DNA of 64,000 nt from NCBI GenBank assembly GCA_018873245.2, contig JAEMBT020000009.1:3684242-3748241 (forward strand), in the 5' to 3' direction. The DNA comes from Archegozetes longisetosus (lineage: Eukaryota; Arthropoda; Arachnida; Sarcoptiformes; Trhypochthoniidae). This document shows positions 23,605 through 36,012 of this stretch, piece after piece. The first letter of the stretch is position 1; every line of letters starts with the position of its first letter. The position numbers and the translations under genes were made by a program. Below the pieces are notes generated by a model. The model was not told the origin of the DNA, did not search any database, and was given only the letters and a program-made list of their open reading frames with translations.

Positions 23605-24964
23605 GATGGGCTCAAAAGTCATGGGACTATTGGAACTCATGGACTTTAAAAGATATTTATTAAATTATGATATGATTATACAATATATTCTCCTCCCGTC
23701 TGGGTGACCATGGCCCACCGCTGTGGGAGGTGTCTTATTCCTGTAGCCTTATTGTTAAACAATAAGGATTTATTTCTTCAATAACTCTATCATAAGCAGC
23801 GTGGAGTTCGTTCTCATCGGCAAATCTCATTCCTTTATTAGGCCTCTTTATTCTAGCAATACCATCATAATCGCAGGGATTTAAATCTGGACTATAGGAA
23901 GAGTGTTTCACTCCTCCCACCGATGTCGTTTAAAGAATCTTTGAACTTCTTCATGTTTATGTGGCCTAGCATTGTCATACAGGATGAGTGGTCTCTTAAT
24001 ACGGTGTTCTCTTATCGCTGGATGCAATACTTCGGACAAAAAACTAAGATAAACTTCAAAATTGACATTTACATTTTGTAGTAAAATTCGGTAACCAATA
24101 ATCCGACTTTGATGAAGCGCTAAGATCATCATTACCTTCCAGTCACTCATCGTTGCTCTGATTTTGGTCGGCCTTCGACAAAGAACAAAGCCGCTGGCAC
24201 AATTTAAAAATTTCGAAAATTTCAACTTAAAAAACATACGGTTTTTGACTAGGTAGAACCCATTGCTTTGAGCTTTTAGCGTCCTTTGGGTCATAGCTTT
24301 TTAGCCAAGTTTCATCAATTGCTATAATTCTTTCCAACATGTCGGGGTTACTATGATATCTTTCAAGATGCTCTGCAGAAATAGTCACGCGCAACTGCTT
24401 TTGTTATGGTTTCAATTCGTATGGTACCCATCTCGAGGCAACTTTCTTCGCCCCTACCTCCTTCAAAAGCCTTTTGGTACTTGCAGTACTAATACCTAAT
24501 GTCTGGGCCAAATCTTCGGTCCTGCAGCATTCACCCTCATTTAAAAGATCCCTAAGTCTTTCTTCTGGTGTTTTATCAGTCGCAGTGCGAGATCTTCCTG
24601 AGCGTGGGTCTTCCTCGCTGCTCAGGCGGCTTCCATCCTTAATTTCATTGTATAGTCTATATACGTATGTTTTGCTTAATACTCGGTTGCGAGCTATTTT
24701 ATCTAGCATTCTATGAACTTCAACTGCAGGAGTACCCAATAGCACATGGCACTTAATAAATGCGCGCTGTTCTTGGTTTGTAACACTTTCTCGAAATTGG
24801 TCCACTTTTGGACCATATACAGAAATCGCACTTAAAAGCACGAGAAAAGCAAGCAACCATATCGTAAACTTTCTTTTACTCTAATGCGCAATATTATAGC
24901 ATAAACGTGTTTACAACTTTCATCAAGAACGAGATAAGATAGTCTCATGACTTTTGAGCCCATC
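23605..24964 (-). mobile_element. Full-length mariner (DD34D) element, coding region degraded
   Basis: Ends GATGGGCTCAAAAGTCATG and its reverse complement, flanked by TA (23603-23604, 24965-24966). Transposase pieces: 24856-24404 (HTH region, VTNQEQRAFIKCHVLL ... SRWVPYELKP), 24294-23908 (LILYDNARPHKHEEV) and 23920-23735 (SPDLNPCDYDGIARIKRPNK). The last two overlap in different frames, consistent with a one-base deletion after RHRWEE. Restoring the count gives 34 residues between the second and third Asp, the mariner spacing. Confidence 0.88.
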
Positions 24965-25318
24965 TAATAAAGTTTTGATTGAAGTAAAATTTTTATCAGT
25001 TATTCTGTCTTAGACAAAATTCAAAGTATTTTAATTGTGCACTAAATAATAATAATTATCAATACTATTATTAGCGTTATGAACGTGTGTCCTAGAGGCG
25101 AATGTACATATTGTTGAGCAGAGAGTTGGGGTTTGTCACAATGAGTTTTCCCTGTAGCTGCTACTCACTCATTGCAGCAAAATTCACTCTCTGAATTAGA
25201 CTGAACTTTGTTGACACTGAATGTATGCAGCTTTAAAAACTGCATATAAGAAGTGTCTTCAAACACTTTCAGCCCAGTCGCTTTTTGGCATTTGCTCCTT
25301 TAACAAGAAGTGTCCCGA

Positions 25319-25907
25319 TCGTTATAACTAAACGGCGGATTATATGCACGTTAAAATTCCTAAAAAAGTTCTTTAAAAAGCAAAAAAATATTGTGAAATA
25401 AGTATGTTTTATTTGTATTTTTCTTAAATTTATACTATATATGAGAATGTAAAACATCAACTAATGCCATCACTACTGTTATAATTCATTATTAATACAG
25501 ATTTAAGGTTTATTAGGTTGATTTCAAATTAAAACTTCAGTATTTTAAAAACTAGAGTAAACCTTTCTATTAAACGACTAATACTTTTGTTCAGAATTAA
25601 CTGAGGTTACTCGTGATTGAAATCTTACAAATCTATAGATAAAAAGTTGAGGAAAGAATTGCACAAACTATTATGAGAAATAGTTCAAAGGTCTTGAAAT
25701 CTCCATAGAATAGTTTGAATCTCAATTTCTAAGAGAAATATTTGGCTGAATAAGCTTATAATTATAAGGACTACAACTGAACATTTTAGATTAATTAATA
25801 AAACTCTGAAGTGTTAGAATAAGCAAGCACGAGTTCAAAACGCACTTTTTAAGTAAAAAAGCAAGCAACTAAGTAAAAACTTATTTTCCGCCGTTTAGTT
25901 ATAACAA
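25319..25907. mobile_element. MITE-like element with 17-bp inverted ends
   Basis: TTATAACTAAACGGCGG and its reverse complement CCGCCGTTTAGTTATAA lie about 590 bp apart with an AT-rich non-coding interior. Confidence 0.55.
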
Positions 25908-27079
25908 AACGTTTACAAACGGAATACCTCTTGCTTTTGGTAATAAATATCACAATACCGCTACAATATTACTACAGATATCATTGTCATGAAGTCATGC
26001 AAAAATCAATCATAATTTGTTGGACCAAAATACAGCAATATTCAATATTAACGCAGTCGTGATTTGGGTTGCAAAAATTGTTTTAAAACTATTTCCAGAG
26101 TCTTGTTATTTTTAAAATCTTATTTTTAGGGTTGTAAAAATAGCGAATTTTTGGGAAATGTTTTAAAACAACTTTTGAAGATGCTTTTTGTGCGAAATTA
26201 TAAACAATTGTTTAGCATTAAAACTTTTAAGCCTGTATACACATTTGTGTATAAACCAGGGTGACCAGGCGTCCAGGAATGGACAGGACAGTCCAGGAAT
26301 AGAGACCTCTGTCCTGTGTCCAAAGCGATATCGTTCCTTGACATTGAGACATCCAGGAACGGAAAATTTCTTTCAAAATATGAGAATGAAGTTTTTGTGT
26401 GTTATGAACTTTATTCAATCACTAATTAGTCAAATGCTGTAAGTAGCAATAAATCAGCCTAATAGTGCTCCTGTAATGAGTCCATTCTCTTTGGAATAAT
26501 TATTGAAAAATAATCGATCTTTAATGATTTCTTTTAAGTACTACATTGTTTGTTTAACATTACCCTCGTTATCCCATAAGTATATGATTAAAATGATAGT
26601 TCTTAATTGAACTCTTTGTGGGATAGCCCGAAACAATCAGCTAATGAGAAGAAAGATCGATCTTTACCTACAAATAAAATTATTATTCAGAAAATTGCTC
26701 GAAACTCTTTGTGTTAATCCTTCAGTGGAACGGTTCGAAAACTTCCACTATTGGTATTCGTGGCTGAAAAGTTTTAGGCGAGCCTAAAGCTACTCAAAGG
26801 GATGTTAGGAATCTATACATTTCTTAACTGATGGCATCTTAAATAAGTGAAGTCAAACATGTAAACACTTTTGATCTCATATTCCGATGGTAAATTGAAG
26901 CTTTGGAACTATACTGTTATATCATTGATTTAAATAACATTACAGATTCGACAGTATAGTACCCGAGCGACGAAATATAGATATATCAATTGTAGTATTT
27001 ATTTAAATGTCTTTATAACTCATTCAAAACACTCTTTATCATATATTTAACTCATTTTTAAAGAGTGGTTTTTAAAGTT

Positions 27080-27300
27080 TAAAAGCTTATAACTCTTGAA
27101 ACGCTAAACCAATATGCTTAAGACTTATATTTCTGGAAACTGTGTGCGAAAAACTTTCAAATGATGAGCATATAACCGATGTTTGTCCGTGGACCTACTG
27201 GAACAGATAATATCATGCATCATCTCAAAGGTTTTCCCACATAGTTCCTAGAAATTTAAGTCTTAAGCATATCAGATGAACGCTTCAAGAGTTATTCACT
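27080..27300. repeat. Small foldback
   Basis: ATGCTTAAGACTTATATTTC in the left arm is mirrored by GAAATTTAAGTCTTAAGCAT in the right arm. Arms of about 80 bp with roughly 80 percent match by eye. Confidence 0.6.
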
Positions 27301-27670
27301 TCTGAAATTATGAATACTACTTTCTAAAAATCAATTAATTATATGACAATGAGTCCTCTAAACTCAAGGTTTTCGTAACTCTTTTAGGAGATTTTTAATT
27401 AGTTGAAATGTACATAAGTTTTCACAAAGATATAAAGCTCTATATATTCACTCGCTAATGAAATTTTGACTATTCACTAAAGATATAATATTCAAATGAG
27501 TTAAAAGATAGAGGGAAATTTTCTAATCGGAAGTTACATTAATCCAAGCCATGGAGGGTCTACGGGTCAGTCTTGGACTTTAAGACACCTGTTTTTGGTG
27601 TTCAAATCATCAAAAATTTTATTTCTATATTCACAGAAGCGTTTGCCAGAAAAGTGCATTTATTGTGAAT

Positions 27671-28441
27671 AAGTCTAAAGGAAAAGGAACAATAAACAAC
27701 TGTGCCTGGACGTAGCAATTTGATAACATATTAATATTCATTACTAGGATCCACACATTATAGTAAAATATTATAACATAATTCTCACAGGTTTAATAGA
27801 AATTTCATTTTGAGTTTTTTTATAATGGGTTCTATGGGAGATTGAACTTACTTCAAAAATTAATTTAACTCACGTTCCTAATTTCAATTCGGACTAAACT
27901 TTTATAAGATATGCATCAACAGTGGGAAACGCTTTTAGGAAATTAAGCTCTGGATCATATCCAAAACCTTATTGAAATTTAGCCTATAGTACATAGAGTT
28001 ATCGATGGGCTAAGTTCATTATTTTTCAACTGTTAAATAAGTTAGCATTTAAGTTACACTCAGATTAATAACTTGTAAAGACGTTATTTATAAATGATGA
28101 AAAATTCGATGAGAAGACCACTCTATGGTTCAGAGAAATTTCAATAAGGTTTGGGATATGTTCCAGGGCTTGGCCAGTTTTGAAACTTTCCTAAAACGTT
28201 TCCCACTTTTGATGCATATCTTATAAAAGTTTGGTCCGAATTGAATTAGGAACGAAGGTTAAATTAATCTTTGAAGTTCAGTCTCCCATAGAACCAATTA
28301 TAAAAAAACTCAATTAAAATGAAATTTCTATTAAACCTGTGGGAATTATGTTTTAATATTTTACTATAATATGTGACTCCTAGTAATGAATATTAACATG
28401 TCAAATCGCTTCGCTCAGACAATTGTTTATTGTTCCTTTTC
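27671..28441. repeat. 770-bp foldback element
   Basis: The ends GGAAAAGGAACAATAAAC and GTTTATTGTTCCTTTTCC are exact inverses. The arms continue through TTTAATAGAAATTTCATTTT / AAAATGAAATTTCTATTAAA. Non-coding. Confidence 0.75.
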
Positions 28442-28589
28442 CCTACTCATAATACTGAACACGCGTTTAATACAATACTGCTTTGATTACTCATTTGAGA
28501 CAAAACCGGACATTGGATAGCCCAGTTTGAGGTCTCGTCTGTCAACTGGACAGCGCACCTCAAAACCGGACAGGTGGTAAGCCTACGTT

Positions 28590-29590
28590 AAAGCCACAGG
28601 TGTTACAAGGTTTTCTAATGATTGCATCTATAAATAGTAATATAAAGATTAGGTTCTGTTTTATAGTAAATCACATTCTTCTGAAGACCACCTTTTTACA
28701 GTTATCTTAATGAACACATTATGTTCTGTCTTTGAACAGAACTTGTAATTATGTTTGACAACACTCCCTCAGTGTTCCTACAATGAGTTAGTATATAACA
28801 TTCAGTAAATAGGTGTGTATTTATTTAAAAACAAATTTGAGAAACTTTACTATAAAATTATTTTGAAATGTTATAAAACATTAATCGCTCTCACCAACAA
28901 AATCCTATTTAATGCCATAAAACCCGGGATAACAAGTGCTAATGTGTTCGCGAATTTGCAAAAATCTTAATCCGTAATTAGTTTGATTAAAGTTTTTTCA
29001 GTATAAGAATTGGTCTAAATGAGTGCCACTATGACTTCCACGGGTCTTTTCTTTTAGTACTAGCCAAAGTTTTTCAATATTTTTTGTTTATAACTATCGT
29101 ATAACTAAAACGATGAAATGTTTCGTATGATTGGGTTCGCGCATAAATTTCCAGAAGATATTAACTTACTTTTATTTTCATTTGTAACTGAATGAGTTTT
29201 GCGAGATAAGACATTGTAGTAACACTGAGGGAGTGCTGCCTTATGTTTTAATCTAGAGATATGACATTCCATTTTATCACATAGACAATGCTTTTTCACA
29301 TAATTCTTTGAAATTTACTTTGAGTCTAGTATTTTGACAACATTTATTATCATTGGTTAGACCAAATGCAATAATTTTTATGTTCATTATTTGATTATCA
29401 TTTATTTCTCTCAATAAATAATTATCCATTTAGTCGATAAGAGATGCAACTGAAGAACTACAATATAATTGTGTTCCACCTATATTTAGATAAACAGATA
29501 TTGTAATTGTAGTTCAATTAGCTTTGAAATATATGTTATTTAAAGTCAGTTAGATAGGTTTCAACAACAATATTCTCCATTAAGATTATT
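28590..29590 (-). pseudogene. Relic of an adhesion GPCR gene (GPS and GAIN region)
   Basis: 28600-28750 aligns with the GPS exon of gene 2 (TTCTGAAGACCAC block). 29285-29590 aligns with the GAIN part of exon 20 (AATAAATAATTATCCA, GTTTCAACAACAATATT blocks). Many indels and stops. It is split by the MITE at 28757-29240. A matching relic lies at 57350-58210, so the decay predates the segmental duplication. Confidence 0.75.
28757..29240. mobile_element. hAT MITE inserted in the receptor relic
   Basis: Ends GACAACACTCCCTCAGTG and (inverted) GGCAGCACTCCCTCAGTG, flanked by TTATGTTT (28749-28756 and 29241-29248). The duplicate relic at 57.9 kb shows the empty site. Confidence 0.85.
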
Positions 29591-29742
29591 TCATTTTGAT
29601 TGCTTTTGTTTATATTGTAGGCCAGAATGAAAGAAGAAAATTGAATATAAATCAGAACTTTAAATCTGATATCGATTGTTTCGTGTTGAATCTGGTTATT
29701 GCAGACCATTAACCACTATTCAACTAAAATATCTTCGTTTTA

Positions 29743-31097
29743 TTGAGTCGGCTGAAAAGTAACTGCACATTCATCTCTCCTTATTGGAAACAGATATAAA
29801 AATGATATTTTGGTATAATATAATGTAGTTGGTTTCAAGCTTTACGACAACTTCTCAACTCTTTGGTAGCCCTGATGTTCCAATGGCGGCATTCTTAAAA
29901 TTAGTCTCGCGAATAGCTTGATTATAAGCCACTTTCAAAGCAAGTTCATTTGAAAATCCTTTATTCTTATTCGTTCTCTTAATTCTAGCGATGCTGCCGT
30001 AATCACAGGGGTTTAAATCAGGGCCATAATGAGCTGTTTTAACTCCTCCCATCGATGTCTAGTCAAGAAATCCTTGACATTTTCATGCTTATGTGGTCTT
30101 ACACTATCGTGCAATGTTATAGGATGTCGAATTCAGTGACTTTGAATGTAAGGGAGTATTACTGTTTACAAAAATTGAACATACATGTCATTGTTCACGG
30201 TTTTATAATTCGCAAGAATTTGATAACCCAGCACCCGATTACTAAAAGTTACTATCATCATCTGCTTCCAATTTCTCAGCGTTGCCTTTACTTTCGTTGG
30301 TTTGAAGTTAAATTCAAGGTCATTGCATAAATTTAAATACTTTAATTTTTTGAAAATCAAACACACGATTCCTCTTCAGGATATCGATATCCTTTTGATT
30401 GTGTGACATCCTCAGGGCCATAGCATTTTACCCACGTTTCACCAATAGCTATAACTCTATCTATAAACTCGAGATCAAGGTGATATCTTTCAAGGTATTC
30501 TATTCATAAATTTACTGGAAAATCTTTCAGATCAGCTGTAAGACTGTATGGTACCCAATGTGATGACACATTGAGCACATCTAGTTTCTTAAATAGCTGT
30601 TGAATACTGTACTTACTGGTCCCTAACCGAAAAGCAGATTCTACTGCGCTTTAATTTTTTTTGTTCATCTAAGAGTTTTTCAAGTGAATGTTGAAGTTCT
30701 TCATTTGTTGCAACGCAAGACCCCCCTAATGTATGGCTCATCCTTCATGACGTACGCCCTTCATCCCAAAATTGATGATATAGATTACGTACCTATCTCA
30801 TCTTAATTGCACTTCGACCGGCTATTTTAGGTAGCATATTGAAGATTTCAGGGATAATAGAGCACAGTAGTACATAGCAGTTTATAAACGCTCTCTGTTG
30901 TTCGTTGGTGACACTGGCCCGAAGAGGGTCAATATTTGGGGCAATTACAACATCACTGATAATAAGCAATAAAATCAAAGTGGTCGACATTGTGAAGCAG
31001 CAAATTAACAAGTGCATAATAATTTTTAGTAAACATATTTATTACTATTCATTGATAAGATGTGAATATGCAGTTGCTCATCAGCCTGCCTAAAATA
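29743..31097 (-). mobile_element. Second, more degraded mariner related to the 23.6-kb copy
   Basis: Diverged ends (GGCTGAAAAGTAACTGCAC and inverted GGCTGATGAGCAACTGCAT). Fragments: 31017-30793 (VTNEQQRAFINCYVLL), 30366-30166 (ATLRNWKQMMI, VLGYQILANYK) and 30052-29855 (GPDLNPCDYGSIARIKRTNK). It shares the same frame break after RHRWEE with the other copy. Dead. Confidence 0.8.
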
Positions 31098-31633
31098 AAA
31101 TCTTCGTTACATTTCAGATCTGCTTATGTGAATAAAATATACAGTTCAAGGATAAAATCCCAAAAAGGCTTATATTCAGAGTCCCAACCCTTCGATCTTT
31201 TTGGCCGAAAGTCAGCCTTTGAAAGTTTTGATCGACCCAAACCTCAGTACCTTAGGGATGACATTATGAGTGTGCCTTTTTAGAGCTTTCCCAGGTAAGA
31301 ATTCAATTTTAACTTAAAATGTAATGAAAACAAGAACTCGTCTCGTGGAGAATCTCACGAAATCTCAAGAAATTCCGTCCTGCGAGACGAGATAAGATCA
31401 GTTTTTTTTGTAAAATTAACAATAGAAGAAGAGAAGACTTCGAAAATATTTATTAACCGAATATTTTTCACTATAAGTTTATGCTCAAACAAACTTTACT
31501 ATTATATTATTCTTGTTTATGAAAAGTTTGGCAACAAATTTAAAGTACTTCTATTAAGACAATTTAATTAATAACTGATATAAAAAACATTATATTCTTA
31601 TGATGTAAAGCTTCAAGTTTTAGTTCAGCAAAG
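31098..31633 (-). other. 3' flank of gene 2
   Basis: No gene. The first AATAAA on the coding strand after the stop is at 31449-31454, a possible poly(A) signal. A small GAGACGAG-type hairpin lies at about 31336-31396. Confidence 0.35.
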
Positions 31634-31747
31634 TTAATCTCCATTCGATGAGTCACTCATTCCATTAGAAGTGCTTTTGTCCATAAGTGCATATTTGGCT
31701 CTTCTGTTATTATAAAGTAGTAATTTGTAGACAAAAATAAGGAATCC
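31634..31747 (-). CDS. Gene 2 exon 26: TM7 end and C-terminal tail
   Basis: GFLIFVYKLLLYNNRRAKYA completes the NGSQGFLIFVYK TM7 motif. A short Ser-rich tail ends SSNGD and TAA at 31634-31636. Orthologous to gene 3 59673-59789. Confidence 0.88.
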   Translation of the reverse strand, partial: GFLIFVYKLLLYNNRRAKYALMDKSTSNGMSDSSNGD

Positions 31748-31840
31748 CTAAAAGTTAAATCATAAAAAAATATTCTAATTATTTTATATTTTTGATAAGA
31801 ATAAAATTAAAGTTGATTTGCATGTTATTCAAAAACTTAC

Positions 31841-32085
31841 TTGTGATCCATTCAAAACGATGAATACACGAGAAATAAAGATGGAGTAAGAGCTCCATTT
31901 TTGGATATAGAATAAGAAGAGAAACCAGGTTATTCCCAAATTCACAGAAAGTAAAAAGAAAGTTAAAATCTGTTTGGATTTTGATTTGAATTTTGCCGTT
32001 TTTTGTTTTACATTCATTTTGATCATTTTATTCAATAATACGATCACAACATGCAAATTGATAAGAATGACAGCTATTATTGGAC
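31841..32085 (-). CDS. Gene 2 exon 25: TM5 and TM6
   Basis: GPIIAVILINLHVVIVLLNK (TM5), basic loop KQKTAKFKSKSKQ, TM6 FFLLSVNLGITWFLFLF, then IVLNGSQ opening TM7. Phase 1 in, 0 out, GTAAGT donor. Confidence 0.9.
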
Positions 32086-32145
32086 CTGAAATATCAGAAT
32101 ATTAAGTCAAAACATGCATAATATTTTTAGGAGTTAAAAACTTAC

Positions 32146-32195
32146 CAACAAAAACCCAGATATGATTCGGATGTTTATTGGACGATATCCAACAA
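32146..32195 (-). CDS. Gene 2 exon 24: extracellular loop 2
   Basis: A 50-nt microexon. The split codon gives YYFCWISSNKHPNHIWVFV, with the conserved loop-2 Cys-Trp that pairs with TM3. Phases 2 and 1. Confidence 0.85.
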
Positions 32196-32250
32196 CTATT
32201 AAGCATATTTGAGTTAAATTCTAATGTCTTTTAAATAATGAATAGCTTAC

Positions 32251-32495
32251 AAATAATAGTCGACTTCATTTACGTCGAAAAGAACATAATTTTCAGTGAA
32301 GTAGATGATCATATACGAAAAGGCTATTATAAATAGAGGCACTCCATATCCAAATATGAATGAATATTGAATACTAGCATGTGGTTTGAAAACTGCGACA
32401 ACCATTCTATAGATATGCAGTCCTTCGATAAGCATCCATGAAAACGATGCCAACAGTGAATACAATAATAGAGCAGAAAATAATTTGCATATCCA
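32251..32495 (-). CDS. Gene 2 exon 23: TM3 and TM4
   Basis: WICKLFSALLLYSLLASFSW then MLIEGLHIYRM is the TM3 signature of adhesion/class B receptors. TM4 is IFGYGVPLFIIAFSYMIIY. Ends in phase 2 (GTAAGC). Confidence 0.9.
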
Positions 32496-32571
32496 CTGAA
32501 ATAGGAATAATATTCATTTGAGATTTTCGATGGTGTAACAATTTATGAAGTTAATCTTAAAATTATCAAAC

Positions 32572-32983
32572 CTTTGGTTTAATATCTATTTGATCCATTC
32601 CGAAAATAATAAGTAAATCAGAGATTATCAAACAGATACACAGATTGATAGTTATTAAATTTCTTTTATCTTTCAATTTATCAAATAATGTTCGATTCAT
32701 CTTATCCTTTGTGAACAACAGCAGCGAAATAGTTAAAATCAGGAATGTAGTTGAAGTTGCACAACAACTAACAGTTAAGTTTGATTCAAAAGTATTGTTG
32801 TCTTCTGTTGTATCCATAAGTGCAGCGAAGTTTGTCAAATGATCGCATTCGCAAACGGTCTCATAACGATCAGATTCTCTCTGAATTAATTGACATCCTT
32901 CTGAAGACCACTCATTCTTAGAAAAATCCCAAAAAACACAATCTATTCTGTCTCCGAATTCAAGTCTACGATTATTCTTTAAT
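32572..32983 (-). CDS. Gene 2 exon 22: GPS motif, TM1 and TM2
   Basis: RLEFGDRIDCVFWDFSKNEW...GC and CECDHLTNFAALM form a complete GPS; autoproteolysis in the family occurs between Leu and Thr of HLT. TM1 (FLILTISLLLF) and TM2 (LITINLCICLIISDLLII) follow. Phase 2 in, 0 out. Confidence 0.9.
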
Positions 32984-33049
32984 CTGAAAATTAATTAAAT
33001 TAATTTTTACTTAATTATTTAATCACTTATGAAAATTTCGAATTCATAC

Positions 33050-34056
33050 CTCATTTTAACTTTTTTGTGATTAATTATTTGGTTTGTTTTATTGTCATTT
33101 GTCAGGCTAAAAGCAATTGTTTTAGTGTTAATCATTTGATTTTCATTCATTCCTCCCAACAAATAATTATCCAATTGATCAATAAGTGAAGCAACAGAAG
33201 AATTATTACATGTTTTTGTTGTTTCTATGTTTAAACCAACTGGTATTGTGATTGAAGATCCATTAGCTCTGAAATCAATTTTTTGTTCAGATTTAATCAA
33301 ATAAGTTTCAACAATAATATTTTTTGTTAAAAGTGTTTCTTTTGTCTGACTATTATTTAAATTGCAACTAAGGATGAATGAAGAATATTGAATATTTAAT
33401 AAAACTTGTGATGCGATTTCGGTTTTTTCATAATGAGTGGCATTATTCCAGGCCTTGTTTTGGTCAATTAAATTGTTGAATAGATTTATGAAACCTTTTG
33501 TAATATTTGTTGCAACGGTTAAGCTAATATCAGAAACGTTTTGATTAACGAATTGATGCAGTTTTTCGACAATAAACATAACATTTTTTATTCCTTCACT
33601 AGAAGTTATAGAACTATTAGTTTCTGTGCCATTATTCATAGTTTCGAGAATATCAGTGATTTCTTCAGTACTATTTATTTTGTCGATCTTATCAATAATG
33701 TCATTGATCCAACATTCACTGACATCTGGTCCATTTGGATCGAATTTTCCATTTGATAAACATAACCATTTCATAAATCCCTTACCATTAGAACAGTTGG
33801 CAATAGAATACTCTCCTGGATATACAGGTGTCCAAATCATTGTGTCATTATCGCTACCCTCATGACTACACATAACTGGAGATTTGGTTGTTGTTGGAAT
33901 TGTTGTTGGAATTGTTGTTGAAATTGTTGTTGAAATTGTTGTTGAAATAGTTGTTAAAATAGTTGTTGGAATTGTTGTTGGAGTTGTTGGCGTAATAGTA
34001 CTTTTTGAATTAGTTGTTGGGTCATTTGAGACAGAACAGCCGTTGGGTTTGATTCC
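33050..34056 (-). CDS. Gene 2 exon 21: stalk, HormR motif and GAIN domain
   Basis: Starts GIKPNGC, like a GILT A exon, then about 50 residues rich in Thr, Pro and Ile (TTIPTT, TTISTT repeats). HormR follows: CSHEG, PGEYSIANCSNG, KWLCLSNGKFDPNG, SECW. The GAIN region has many N-glycosylation sequons and LIDQLDNYLLGG. Ends in phase 2 after KVKM. No lesions. Confidence 0.85.
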
Positions 34057-34076
34057 CTATAAATTAATGTTGATTA

Positions 34077-35770
34077 AGGTATTGGAATAGAATGGCGGAC
34101 TAAGTTTAATGAATTTTTTTAAAGTTTTAAAGTTTGATGAATATTTGATAGTAGTATATCATTTTAAAGCTTATTTAGTTGTCTTTCTCACTGTATCAAC
34201 CAAATCGCTAATTAATTAATTAGTATCAAAATGTTGATCGATAACAAACATCACTTCGAAAATGCTTTGGCATTCCTATCAAAATAATATAAAAGGTAAA
34301 CTTATTTTCAACTACTTTTAAGAGAAAAGATCTGTTGAACTATCATATACACCACTGGACAAAACTAACTTGGAAATTTTTATGAATAGCTATAACTTTT
34401 GAATGGTTTATCGCATTTTAATGAAATTTGAAGCAAAATTAAGCAAATTTATAATAAAATAATTACACAATAAATTAAGATTATTAATTATTCACTATTA
34501 TATCCACATCAATGTTCCGGTCGTATCGTTCACAACAGCTACCACATCAATCTCAATGCCCTGTATTTCAATTTGATAATTAATCAATAGTAAAGGTAAC
34601 TATTGATTATATTTTCTTACTTGTCTTTTCTTAATTGTATTGCGCAACAACTGAACTACATCGTGGCCTTCGACTCCAGTACAGTTGAATCCTTTAGTCC
34701 AAGACACGAGACGTGCTTTAGTTAGTCCTTCCTGTTTGCACAGGAAACTAAAAGTGAAGCCGAGCGGCAACTTGTATTGCTTAACATTTCGCTTTTCCAT
34801 AAAATTGACTAGACAGTCAGCGATATGATCAAACAGCTATTTACGGTATCTTAATTAGTAATCAATTCAAACAGTTCTGATTTGAATTTTACCTCTTCTC
34901 CAGTTCCGAGCATTACATGCTGTGGTAGTGAATAGTGCAACTATTTTAATAAAAACTTAAAAAATTTTAAAAAAACAAAACAATATGCCGCTCGTAAACA
35001 ACGTTACAATATAATATTATTAAAAATTCCTTGAACAACGTTTTTTTTATCATTAAAACGCTTTTAAAACCATTAAATTTAGAATATTCACTCAAAAGTT
35101 ATAGTATGTTAAAAATTTCCAAGTTAGTTTTGTCCAGTGGTGTATGAAGCAATAAAGAGTAGATAATGGAATTAGTTTAGATACAGAGGACTTTGAAGTG
35201 TTAGCAATAACTCAATACCTCAAAAATCAGGGGCTGCATTCTGGAAACTTTGCAAAATTAGCAATATTGCAAAAATGTACAGTAAGAACGGATGGGTTGC
35301 AATCAATTATTTGCAATCGCCTTATGTCTTGCAATTTGCAATCGTTCGAGAATGTGGCCCCAGAACCTCACTTTTTTGCAATCTGATCAACGCATTCTAC
35401 AATAACTTTCTCTTTGATTTTTTGAAATATTGCGCTATTGCTAACACTTCAGTCTTCTGTACCTAAACTAATTCCATTATCTACTCTTTATTGCTTAATA
35501 TATGATAGTTCAACAGATCTTTTCTCTTAAAAGTAGTTGAAAATAAGTTTACCTTTTATATTATTTTGATAGGAATGCCAAAGCATTTTCGAAGTGATGT
35601 TTGTTATCGATCAACATTTTGATACTAATTAATTAATTAGCGATTTGGTTGATACAGTGAGAAAGACAACTAAATAAGCTTTAAAATGATATACTACTAT
35701 CAAATATTCATCAAACTTTAAAACTTTAAAAAATTCATTAAACTTAGTCCGCCATTCTATTCCAATACCT
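34077..35770. mobile_element. Foldback element in the intron between GILT 9 and the stalk exon
   Basis: AGGTATTGGAATAGAATGGC and its exact inverse lie at the ends, flanked by TA. The arms (34077-34349 plus 35143-35230, against 35420-35770) are almost perfect inverses. The left arm is split by the Tc1-like element at 34350-35142. Gene 3 has an intron of only 56 bp here, so this is a recent insertion. Confidence 0.85.
34350..35142. mobile_element. Tc1/mariner-type non-autonomous element nested in the foldback
   Basis: Ends CACCACTGGACAAAACTAAC and (inverted) GTTAGTTTTGTCCAGTGGTG with flanking TA. 793 bp. A short open segment at 34600-34800 has no recognisable domain. Confidence 0.8.
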
Positions 35771-35808
35771 TAGATGCTTGTTATGAGAAATAAATTATTG
35801 CTAATTAC

Positions 35809-35888
35809 CGGATATCGATCGCAAACCGATAATAAGAGATCGTTTTCACTTGATGTACTGTGCTGGTCGTTTACTGTAACCCATGGAT
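35809..35888 (-). CDS. Gene 2 exon 20: GILT domain 9B, second part
   Basis: 80 nt completing the repeat: YPWVTVNDQHS, LLLSVCDRYP, then GTAATT. The next intron (1.75 kb) holds a foldback element missing from gene 3. Confidence 0.8.
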
Positions 35889-36012
35889 CTGATTGGAAAA
35901 AAAAGTTATGAGTTTATTAGTTTTGAATTATAAAATTATCTAAAGCTATCGAATGGCTCTTCAATAGATATGAAAAAATTATAAAAAGTTGCTAAGAATA
36001 AAAGATTCGTAC

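Larger units (their letters stand above)
26258..28587. mobile_element. Possible hAT-like element with CAGGGTGACCA ends
   Basis: The left end CAGGGTGACCAGGCGTCC and the inverted right end (GTAGGCTTACCACCTGTCC) resemble each other and the element at 44698-45219. No target duplication was found. Foldbacks at 27080-27300 and 27671-28441 lie inside. Low confidence as one element. Confidence 0.35.

Noticed and set aside
34600..34800. 66-residue open frame as a host gene
   Set aside because: It lies inside a Tc1-like non-autonomous element, has no recognisable domain and is absent from the gene 3 locus.
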